A stretch of DNA of 7,317 nt from Methylophilaceae bacterium UBA6140 (GTDB taxonomy: Bacteria; Pseudomonadota; Gammaproteobacteria; Burkholderiales; Methylophilaceae): the NCBI GenBank assembly GCA_002423265.1, contig DIVE01000102.1, positions 26,590 through 33,906 of the forward strand, given 5' to 3'. This document shows positions 1 through 5,121 of this stretch, one piece after another. Within the stretch, counting starts at the first letter, position 1; the number at the start of each line of letters is the position of its first letter. Made by a program: the position numbers and the translations under genes. The notes below the pieces were generated by a model. That model was not told the origin of the DNA. It made no database searches and was given only the letters and a program-made list of their open reading frames with translations.

Positions 1-170
1 TAGCGTTCGATTTCACGGTTGGCATTGATCAGGATTTCATCCACTTGCGGCTGCAGGCGCTCCAGCACGTGCGCCACCATCGGCTTGCCGGCAAACTCGA
101 CCAGCCCTTTATCGACGCCGTTCATGCGCCGGGCCCGCCCGCCAGCCAGTATGATGCCGCTGATGCTCAT
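1..170 (-). CDS. mobA: Molybdenum cofactor guanylyltransferase MobA, N-terminal part
   Basis: MobA transfers GMP from GTP onto molybdopterin-bound molybdenum in the cytoplasm, giving the guanine dinucleotide cofactor used by formate dehydrogenases and other DMSO-reductase-family enzymes. The first 56 residues are visible and the gene runs off the left edge. They begin [20 protein letters not shown], continuing into KGL: this is the family's N-terminal nucleotide-binding signature (LAGGxxxRMGGxDK), with Asn where Gly is usual in the RMGG part. A segment [14 protein letters not shown] follows, as expected for the nucleotidyltransferase fold. The ATG overlaps the fdhD stop as ATGA, which fixes the start and suggests translational coupling. 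It is the last visible gene of a moaA-fdhD-mobA run. Family identity is clear; the catalytic remainder is not in the window. Confidence 0.93.
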   Translation of the reverse strand, partial: MSISGIILAGGRARRMNGVDKGLVEFAGKPMVAHVLERLQPQVDEILINANREIER

Positions 171-991
171 TGTGTGTCTCCATCGGCGTATCTGAAGCGC
201 TCTGCACCGGTGAACAGCAGGAAATGTTTGCCTTGCGAGCGGCCGATCATGGTCATGCCGACCTTGTTGGCGACTTCCCAGCCCATGCGCGTGAGGCCGG
301 AGCGCGAGACCAGAAACGGCACGCCCATCTGCGCTGCCTTGATCACCATTTCGCTGGTCAGCCGACCGGTGGTGTAAAAAATTTTGTCATCGCCGCCGAC
401 TTCATCCAGCCACATGAAACCGGCGATGGCATCCACCGCGTTGTGACGGCCGACATCTTCGACGTAATAGAGAATTTCGCTGCCTTTTGCCAGCGCGCAG
501 CCATGCAGTGCCCCGGCTTTTTTATAGAGGCTGTCGTATTGGCGCACGTTATCCAGCAGTGCGTAGAGTGTGGATTCTTCAAGCACGGCGTTTTGCGGCA
601 GTTGGATGTTGTCCAGATCTTCCATCAGGTCGCCGAACACTGTGCCCTGGCCGCAGCCGGTGGTGACCGTGCGCTTGTCCAGACGTTTCGAGGTTTTAAG
701 GCCGCTGCGGGTGGTGACCGCTACCGCGTTCACTTCCCAATCGACCTGTACTTCGGCGATCTCCTCGATCCGTCCGACCAGTCGCTGGTTGCGCAAATAG
801 CCGAGTGCCAGCGCTTCCGGTGCCGCGCCCAGCGTCATTAGAGTGACGATCTCGCGTTTGTCCACATACAGCGTGAGCGGCGCCTCTCCGGCGATTTCTG
901 TTTCTACCGGCTCCCCGTGCTCGTTGGTGGCCGTGACGCTGAACGTCAGCGGCTTGGAAGCATGGGAAATGAGCGGGCGTTTGATGGTCAC
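167..991 (-). CDS. fdhD: Formate dehydrogenase accessory sulfurtransferase FdhD
   Basis: FdhD moves sulfur from a cysteine desulfurase (IscS in E. coli) to the bis-MGD cofactor before its insertion into formate dehydrogenase. The 274-residue product is of usual family length. Visible family blocks are the TGCGQGT loop near residues 111-117 (Cys113), [15 protein letters not shown] near 177-191, and [20 protein letters not shown] near 209-228. The loop has one cysteine, whereas E. coli FdhD has a CxxC pair. The start is GTG: no ATG, GTG or TTG lies in frame between it and the moaA stop 42 bp upstream, and the next Met is about 50 residues in. No good Shine-Dalgarno is visible. It sits in frame behind moaA and its stop overlaps the mobA start. 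No formate dehydrogenase subunit is in the window. Confidence 0.95.
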   Translation of the reverse strand: MTIKRPLISHASKPLTFSVTATNEHGEPVETEIAGEAPLTLYVDKREIVTLMTLGAAPEALALGYLRNQRLVGRIEEIAEVQVDWEVNAVAVTTRSGLKTSKRLDKRTVTTGCGQGTVFGDLMEDLDNIQLPQNAVLEESTLYALLDNVRQYDSLYKKAGALHGCALAKGSEILYYVEDVGRHNAVDAIAGFMWLDEVGGDDKIFYTTGRLTSEMVIKAAQMGVPFLVSRSGLTRMGWEVANKVGMTMIGRSQGKHFLLFTGAERFRYADGDTQ

Positions 992-1033
992 GAGCGTTTT
1001 CGGCGGTGTCTGGAAGGAGGGCCGGCAGCTTTT

Positions 1034-2044
1034 TCAGCCGCCGGTGTGCGACATGAATCTTACAACGGAAGGCGCCGCGCGCTGCAAGTCGAAATCGTGG
1101 CCTTTGGGCTTGATCTGCATGCTGGCCATGATGGCCTCAATCAATGGCCCGTCGTTATCCGGATGCGCTCTCAGCAAGGGCATCAGATCGACCATGTCTT
1201 CTTGGCCGAGGCAAAGAAACAGTTCGCCCTTGCAGCTGATTCGCACGCGGTTACAGGATTCGCAGAAGTTGTGGCTGTGCGGAGAAATGAAGCCGACCTT
1301 GGTCTGCGTGCCGGGAATGCGCCAGTATTTGGCCGGGCCGCCTGTGGTTTCAGCGCTGCTGACGAGTGTGTGGTGTGCTTGCAGAAGTTGCAGCGTGGCT
1401 TCGTTGCTGACGCAGGTCGAGCCGCGCTGATGATCGACTTCACCCAGCGGCATCTCTTCGATGTAGGTGATATCCAGTTGCTGGTCGATGGCGAATTGCA
1501 GCAATGGCAATGCCTCGTCATCGTTGATGCCGCGCATGAGCACGGTGTTGAGCTTGATGTTTTCAAATCCGGCCTGCCTTGCGGCGGCGATGCCGCGCAT
1601 GACTTTCTCCAGCTCGCCGACGCGGGTGATTTTGCGGAAACGCCCGGGGTCGAGGCTGTCCAGGCTGATATTGATGCGTTTGACGCCTGCCCGTTTCAGG
1701 GCGTCAGCCTGTTGCTCAAGCTGCGAGCCGTTGGTAGTGAGTACCAGCTCACGCAGTCCGGGAAGCTGGCCGATCTCCTCGAATAACCACAAGGCATTTT
1801 TTCTCACCAGCGGTTCGCCGCCGGTGATACGCACTTTGCCTACCCCGAGCGAGACGAAAACCTTGATCAGCCGGGCGCACTCTTCCAGCGAAAGTACTTC
1901 GTCTCTGGGCAGAAACGTCATTTTTTCCGACATGCAGTAGACACAACGAAAATCGCAGCGGTCGGTGATTGACAGCCGGATATAGTCGACCCGGCGACCG
2001 AACTGGTCGATGAGCACAGGGTGAAGTTGAGAGGCGGCTGACAT
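1034..2044 (-). CDS. moaA: GTP 3',8-cyclase MoaA (radical SAM)
   Basis: MoaA opens molybdenum-cofactor synthesis by radical-SAM rearrangement of GTP to 3',8-cyclo-7,8-dihydro-GTP, which MoaC converts to cyclic pyranopterin monophosphate. The 336-residue product has the radical-SAM cluster motif CDFRCVYC (Cys30, Cys34, Cys37), the SAM-binding ITGGEPL at 73-79, and the C-terminal substrate-side cluster motif CESC plus Cys278 (Cys261, Cys264, C-x13-C) with the RVR pair at 266-268. It ends in the conserved Gly-Gly tail. The frame is open to an ATG at 2146, but I chose the ATG at 2044. The extra 34 residues do not resemble MoaA, and a good sigma70 promoter lies inside them (2088-2116). No strong Shine-Dalgarno precedes 2044. 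It heads the moaA-fdhD-mobA run; moaC, moaD and moaE are not here. Confidence 0.95.
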   Translation of the reverse strand: MSAASQLHPVLIDQFGRRVDYIRLSITDRCDFRCVYCMSEKMTFLPRDEVLSLEECARLIKVFVSLGVGKVRITGGEPLVRKNALWLFEEIGQLPGLRELVLTTNGSQLEQQADALKRAGVKRINISLDSLDPGRFRKITRVGELEKVMRGIAAARQAGFENIKLNTVLMRGINDDEALPLLQFAIDQQLDITYIEEMPLGEVDHQRGSTCVSNEATLQLLQAHHTLVSSAETTGGPAKYWRIPGTQTKVGFISPHSHNFCESCNRVRISCKGELFLCLGQEDMVDLMPLLRAHPDNDGPLIEAIMASMQIKPKGHDFDLQRAAPSVVRFMSHTGG

Positions 2045-2087
2045 GGGGATATTGGCGATAACTGGCCGTGATGTGGTTACAGTTCCG

Positions 2088-2116
2088 ATTTTAAGTCTTT
2101 CATGATGCATTAACAA
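2088..2116 (-). promoter_or_regulatory. Predicted sigma70 promoter of moaA
   Basis: Read on the minus strand, TTGTTA (2116-2111) and TAAAAT (2093-2088) are separated by exactly 17 bp, close to the sigma70 consensus. Transcription would begin near 2081, leaving a leader of roughly 37 nt before the moaA ATG at 2044. This also argues against the longer moaA start. Predicted by inspection only. Confidence 0.55.
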
Positions 2117-2140
2117 TGCTGCGTGCAGTAGGGTTATAGT
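2110..2140 (+). promoter_or_regulatory. Predicted promoter of the ModE-like gene
   Basis: TTAACA (2110-2115) and TTATAG (2134-2139) lie 18 bp apart on the plus strand; shifting the -10 by one base gives TATAGT with a 19-bp spacer. A start near 2147 leaves about 30 nt before the ATG at 2177. The -35 shares the heptamer TTAACAA with the moaA -35 on the other strand, so the two polymerases would compete. Confidence 0.4.
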
Positions 2141-2176
2141 TAGCAATCCGGATTTTTAGCGAATCAGAATTCAATC

Positions 2177-2527
2177 ATGACATCCAGATACATCAAAATA
2201 CATCTGCCCTACGGCAAGGTATCTGCGATTGGTCCGGGCAAGGCGGATCTGCTGGAGGCGATCGCGCAGAGCGGCTCGATCTCTGCGGCCGCACGCCAAA
2301 TGGGCATGTCCTACAAACGTGCCTGGGATCTGGTGGATACCATGAACAAAAGCTTCCAGCAGCCTCTGGTGTCTACGGCTACCGGCGGCTCGCACGGCGG
2401 GGGCGCGCAATTGACCGGGCTCGGTCATGAAGTGTTGCACCGCTATCGCGAAATCGAGCTCAAGTCTCACAGGGCGGTAGACGAGGAATTGACAGCCTTG
2501 GCCGGGTTTCTGAAGCCGCAGGGGTGA
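2177..2527 (+). CDS. Single-domain ModE-type winged-helix regulator
   Basis: The 116-residue protein matches the N-terminal DNA-binding half of ModE, the molybdate-responsive regulator. It has the SGSISAAARQMGMSYKRAWD recognition-helix block (32-51), followed by LVDTMNKSF and a glycine-rich wing ending GAQLTGLGHEVL (about 60-87). Classical ModE is about 260 residues with two C-terminal molbindin domains; here the protein stops after the winged helix and a short helical tail, with a normal stop codon and no sign of molbindin sequence downstream. It may bind DNA constitutively or use another signal. Divergence from moaA suggests control of the molybdenum-cofactor or a formate dehydrogenase locus, by inference. 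The Shine-Dalgarno before the ATG is poor. It converges on the DUF779 gene with only 28 bp between the stops. Confidence 0.85.
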   Translation: MTSRYIKIHLPYGKVSAIGPGKADLLEAIAQSGSISAAARQMGMSYKRAWDLVDTMNKSFQQPLVSTATGGSHGGGAQLTGLGHEVLHRYREIELKSHRAVDEELTALAGFLKPQG

Positions 2528-2555
2528 ACGCTCGCTAACCAGGATTGCCTCGAAT

Positions 2556-2930
2556 TCAGCCGCAGGACTCCACCGGCGGAAGTTGTTTCAATTCTTCATC
2601 GTCAAACAAACGTGAGCGGATGATGAAGTGGCGTCCGGTTCCCTGCTCCAGCGAAAACTGGCCACCGTGGCCGGGGATTGCATCCAGTGTCAGGTGCGTA
2701 TGTTGCCAGTACTCGAACTGGAACTTCGCCATGTAAAAAGGCACACCATGCACTTCACCCAGTTTGACATCCGATGCACCTACCAGAAGCTCGCCTTCTT
2801 TCATGCACATCGGCGCGCTGCCTTCGCAGCAGCCGCCGGACTGGTGAAACATGAGATTGCCATGCCGGGCTTTCAGCTCGTCCAGCAAAGCTTCTGCTGC
2901 GGGCGTTGCCACGATACGTGATGCTTGCAT
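2556..2930 (-). CDS. DUF779 family protein, aldehyde dehydrogenase neighbour
   Basis: This 124-residue protein looks like the DUF779 family, found beside aldehyde dehydrogenase genes; its biochemical role is unknown to me. Visible features are the cysteine cluster FHQSGGCCEGSAPMC (Cys34, Cys35, Cys42), the aromatic/histidine segment YWQHTHLTLDA (74-84), the block GGQFSLEQGTGRHFIIRSRL (89-108) and a further Cys123 at the tail. The cysteines and histidines could bind a metal or act in redox, which is inference. There is no signal peptide or membrane segment, so it is probably cytoplasmic. I chose the ATG at 2930 because AAGGAG lies about 6 bases upstream; the open frame extends to 3014 but without family-like residues. 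It follows exaC on the same strand, although a terminator lies between them. Confidence 0.82.
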   Translation of the reverse strand: MQASRIVATPAAEALLDELKARHGNLMFHQSGGCCEGSAPMCMKEGELLVGASDVKLGEVHGVPFYMAKFQFEYWQHTHLTLDAIPGHGGQFSLEQGTGRHFIIRSRLFDDEELKQLPPVESCG

Positions 2931-2950
2931 CTGATACTCCTTGAGATCGC

Positions 2951-2965
2951 CACGCACAATGCGTG
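2951..2965. repeat. Palindrome CACGCA-CAA-TGCGTG ahead of DUF779 gene
   Basis: A perfect 6-bp inverted repeat with a 3-base centre lies between the intrinsic terminator and the DUF779 ribosome binding site, ending 21 bases before the ATG. It could be an operator for a small dimeric regulator or a short hairpin in the leader. No known consensus was matched. Confidence 0.4.
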
Positions 2966-2979
2966 CAATGCTATGGATG

Positions 2980-3016
2980 AAAAAAAGGATGCGAGGTTCT
3001 GTGAACCATCGCATCC
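2980..3016 (-). terminator. Intrinsic terminator (minus strand)
   Basis: On the minus strand a 13-bp stem (GGATGCGAGGTTC pairing with GAACCATCGCATCC, one bulged base, 3-base loop) is followed at once by seven T residues, a textbook Rho-independent terminator. It lies more than 350 bp past the exaC stop and only about 50 bp before the DUF779 start. It either ends a long exaC 3' region or a separate small RNA, and it would restrict or attenuate read-through into the DUF779 gene. Confidence 0.85.
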
Positions 3017-3055
3017 GTTTATGCTACTTGAAACTGGAATAAAACTTTATCAGCG

Positions 3056-3089
3056 GGCGGCAGAAAAGCGATGCAGGCTTTCTGCCGCC
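3056..3089. repeat. Strong hairpin GGCGGCAGAAAAGC / GCTTTCTGCCGCC
   Basis: A 13-bp stem with one bulged A and a 7-base loop. On the minus strand it is followed by CGCTGATAAAGTTTTATT, only loosely T-rich, so it may be a weak first terminator for exaC or a stabilising 3' hairpin. The clean terminator lies 40 bp further on. Confidence 0.55.
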
Positions 3090-3244
3090 GACTCAGGATG
3101 CCCCGGGGAGCCCTGAAGAATGAGCGAGCGGGACGAAGTGCACTCGCAAGGGGTATGTCCATCAAGGGCCCGCTCCTGCGTCGCGACCTTGATGCCACGA
3201 GGCGCCCGGAACGCAACAACCGAGAAAACTAACGCAGTGTTTCG

Positions 3245-3277
3245 GCGCAGGCTAACCTGCGGTAGCAGGTTAAGCGC
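3245..3277. repeat. Hairpin with a competing alternative fold
   Basis: AACCTGC (3254-3260) pairs with GCAGGTT (3265-3271) around a GGTA loop and extends outward with a bulge through GCT/AGC. The same left arm can instead form CGCAGG-CTAA-CCTGCG (3246-3261). The two folds exclude each other. It lies in the region downstream of the exaC stop. Confidence 0.45.
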
Positions 3278-3369
3278 AGCGGCCGGAGCCACAGTATGTG
3301 TCATACAGCGAGGTTGTGAGTACCGCGCAACAAAGCAATTCGCCCGCGCAGCCATTTGGCAGGGTTTCC

Positions 3370-4890
3370 TTAGAAGAAGCCGAGCGCGTTAGGGCTATAG
3401 CTCACCAGCAGATTCTTGGTCTGTTGGTAGTGGTCCAGCATCATGCGGTGGTTCTCACGGCCGATACCTGATTGCTTGTAACCGCCGAATGCGGCGTGCG
3501 CCGGATACAGGTGGTAGCAGTTGGTCCATACTCGGCCGGCCTGGATGCCACGGCCCATGCGGAAGGCACGGGCGCCGTCACGGCTCCAGACACCGGCACC
3601 GAGACCGTACATGGTGTCATTGGCGATTGCCAGTGCTTCGGCTTCGTCCTTGAACGTTGTCACGGACAGTACCGGGCCGAAGATTTCTTCCTGGAAAATG
3701 CGCATCTTGTTGTGACCCTTGAATACGGTCGGCTCGATGTAGTAACCCTCGCTGAGGTCGCCCGCCAGCTTCGTTTGCACGCCGCCGGTGAGGAGCTCTG
3801 CGCCTTCTTCCTTGCCCAGGTTGATGTAGGACATGATGATCTCGACCTGCTCGCTTGAGGCTTGCGCGCCGATCATGGTGGAACTGTCCAGCGGGCTGCC
3901 CTGCTTGATCGCCTTGACACGTTTGAGCGCGCGCTCCATGAACTTGTCGTAGATGGATTCCTGGATCAGGGCGCGACTCGGGCAGGTACAGACTTCGCCC
4001 TGATTCAGCGCGAACAGCGCGAAACCTTCCAGACATTTGTCGAAGTAAGCGTCGTCAGCATCCATGATGTCTTCGAAGAAGATGTTGGGCGATTTGCCGC
4101 CGAGCTCCAGCGTAGACGGGATCAGGTTCTGCGAGGCGTATTGCATGATCAGGCGGCCGACCGAGGTGGAGCCGGTGAAGGCGATCTTGGCGATGCGTGT
4201 GCTGGTGGCCAGCGGTTTGCCGGCTTCGACGCCGTGACCGTTGACGATGTTGAGTACACCGGGCGGCAACAGGTGCTCGATCAGTTCCATCACCACCAGA
4301 ATGGAAGCCGGGGTCTGCTCAGCCGGTTTCATGACGATGACGTTGCCTGCAGCCAGTGCCGGAGCCAGCTTCCATGCGGCCATCAGAATCGGGAAATTCC
4401 AGGGGATGATCTGGCCGACAACGCCGAGCGGTTCATGGAAATGGTAGGCCATGGTTTCGTGGTCGATCTCGCTGATGCCGCCTTCCTGTGCGCGGATGGC
4501 ACCGGCGAAATAGCGGAAATGATCGATCGCCAGCGGGATGTCGGCGTTCATGGTTTCGCGGATAGGCTTGCCGTTGTCGATCGTTTCGGCAATTGCAATC
4601 TTTTCCAGATTGGCTTCCATCACGTCGGCAATCTTCAGCAGGATATTGGAACGCGTCGTGGTCGAGGTTTTGCCCCAGGCTTCGCGGGCTGCATGTGCAG
4701 CATCCAGTGCGAGGTTGATGTCTTTTTCGTTGGAGCGCGCAATCTGGCAGAAGGGCTTGCCGGTTACCGGGCTGATGTTTTCAAAATATTGGCCATCAAC
4801 CGGGGCAACCCATTTGCCGCCGATGAAATTGTCGTATTTTGCTTTATACGGGATTGCAACACCCAGATTTTTCAAGCTTTCAAGACTCAT
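3370..4890 (-). CDS. exaC: NAD-dependent (acet)aldehyde dehydrogenase, ExaC/AcoD/AldB type
   Basis: This cytoplasmic enzyme oxidises acetaldehyde or similar short aldehydes to the acid with NAD(P), the second step of ethanol or acetoin use. At 506 residues it has the usual length of the ExaC/AcoD group. The aldehyde dehydrogenase landmarks are complete: PWNFP with Asn165, MKPAEQTP with Lys188, FTGSTSVG (238-245), general-base Glu262 in LELGGKSP, nucleophile Cys301 in [18 protein letters not shown] (401-407) and the C-terminal [13 protein letters not shown] (468-480). The GEVCTC context is typical of this subgroup. The start has AAGGAGTG about 6 bases upstream. A divergent sigma54-dependent activator and a -24/-12 promoter point to induced, enhancer-driven expression. 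The exact substrate cannot be fixed from sequence; acetaldehyde is the best guess. Confidence 0.94.
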   Translation of the reverse strand: MSLESLKNLGVAIPYKAKYDNFIGGKWVAPVDGQYFENISPVTGKPFCQIARSNEKDINLALDAAHAAREAWGKTSTTTRSNILLKIADVMEANLEKIAIAETIDNGKPIRETMNADIPLAIDHFRYFAGAIRAQEGGISEIDHETMAYHFHEPLGVVGQIIPWNFPILMAAWKLAPALAAGNVIVMKPAEQTPASILVVMELIEHLLPPGVLNIVNGHGVEAGKPLATSTRIAKIAFTGSTSVGRLIMQYASQNLIPSTLELGGKSPNIFFEDIMDADDAYFDKCLEGFALFALNQGEVCTCPSRALIQESIYDKFMERALKRVKAIKQGSPLDSSTMIGAQASSEQVEIIMSYINLGKEEGAELLTGGVQTKLAGDLSEGYYIEPTVFKGHNKMRIFQEEIFGPVLSVTTFKDEAEALAIANDTMYGLGAGVWSRDGARAFRMGRGIQAGRVWTNCYHLYPAHAAFGGYKQSGIGRENHRMMLDHYQQTKNLLVSYSPNALGFF

Positions 4891-4970
4891 TGCTTCACTC
4901 CTTGGAAATTATGTTATCGACACTTCAACTACTGTGTTAAGCCTGTTGAATTTAGTGTGTGGATACTTAT

Positions 4971-4986
4971 AGCAGAATATGTGCCT
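4971..4986 (-). promoter_or_regulatory. Predicted sigma54 (-24/-12) promoter of exaC
   Basis: The minus strand reads AGGCACATATTCTGCT. The GG and GC dinucleotides are separated by exactly 10 bases as required, and 5 of the 6 bases of the TGGCAC box match, with TGCT against TTGCW in the -12 box. Transcription would start near 4960, giving a leader of about 70 nt before exaC. The adjacent sigma54-activator gene strongly supports the call. Confidence 0.75.
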
Positions 4987-5001
4987 GAAATTCGAAGATG
5001 G

Positions 5002-5014
5002 TTAGCAATTGATT
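5002..5014 (-). promoter_or_regulatory. IHF-like site between enhancer and exaC promoter
   Basis: The minus strand reads AATCAATTGCTAA, one mismatch from the IHF consensus WATCAANNNNTTR. It is flanked by AT-rich DNA and lies between the -24/-12 promoter and the TGAGACA repeats, where IHF bending is common in sigma54 systems. Confidence 0.4.
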
Positions 5015-5067
5015 TTTAGGCATTTATTTCGGCTTTTAATTGTGTTTTGTTTTTCAGGCATGCAGAA

Positions 5068-5106
5068 TGAGACACTTATACTCACCAAATTGAGACATGT
5101 GAGACA
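5068..5106. promoter_or_regulatory. TGAGACA direct repeats, candidate activator binding sites
   Basis: TGAGACA occurs exactly at 5068-5074, 5091-5097 and 5100-5106, with a degenerate GAGAC at 5113-5117. A CTCA at 5081-5084 makes partial inverted pairs with the first two copies. The array lies about 108-146 bp upstream of the predicted exaC start, a normal enhancer distance for sigma54 activators, and immediately upstream of the activator gene. The repeats overlap the activator's own likely promoter. Binding by the activator is inferred. Confidence 0.6.
5077..5082 (+). promoter_or_regulatory. Predicted -10 box of the activator gene
   Basis: TATACT is one base from the sigma70 -10 consensus and would start transcription near 5089. 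The -35 about 17 bp upstream (TCAGGC) is poor. TGAGACA copies sit on both sides, so bound activator should block this promoter. Confidence 0.35.
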
Positions 5107-5121
5107 AACGTAGAGACTTTT

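Larger units (their letters stand above)
3017..3369. other. Structured intergenic block without a convincing gene
   Basis: These roughly 350 bp between exaC and the terminator hold no ORF that I believe. Several frames stay open for 60-100 codons on both strands, but none resembles a protein family or has good start signals. A 25-residue reading frame at 3155-3232 begins MSIKGPLLRRD, with AAGGGG too close to its ATG. The block is rich in inverted repeats: 3056-3089, GAGCGGG/CCCGCTC (3126-3132 with 3169-3175), ATCAAGG/CCTTGAT (3161-3167 with 3187-3193), 3245-3277, and GTATG-TGT-CATAC (3294-3306). This fits an exaC 3' untranslated region, a structured small RNA ending at the 2980 terminator, or a dispersed intergenic repeat. 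None can be settled from one copy. Confidence 0.5.

Noticed and set aside
170..841. 223-codon plus-strand open frame
   Set aside because: Antisense to fdhD. It is open because of the codon bias of the real gene.
917..1786. 289-codon plus-strand open frame
   Set aside because: Antisense to moaA and the start of fdhD, both supported by full family motifs; no domain is visible in it.
2045..2146. N-terminal extension of MoaA to the ATG at 2146
   Set aside because: The 34 extra residues do not match MoaA, and a sigma70 promoter with 17-bp spacing lies inside the extension.
2931..3014. N-terminal extension of the DUF779 protein to 3014
   Set aside because: It would be translated across the intrinsic terminator, while an AAGGAG lies just upstream of the ATG at 2930.
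3155..3232. 25-residue ORF beginning MSIKGPLLRRD
   Set aside because: AAGGGG is only one base from the ATG, the product resembles nothing I recognise, and it lies inside a hairpin-rich block.
3120..3392. 90-codon plus-strand frame in the exaC/DUF779 gap
   Set aside because: No ribosome binding site and arginine/alanine-rich composition; it runs into the exaC 3' end on the opposite strand and overlaps equally open frames on the other strand.
3862..5019. 385-codon plus-strand open frame
   Set aside because: It lies wholly antisense to most of the well-conserved exaC gene and crosses its promoter region. The translation has no family character; it is a shadow of GC-rich codon use.
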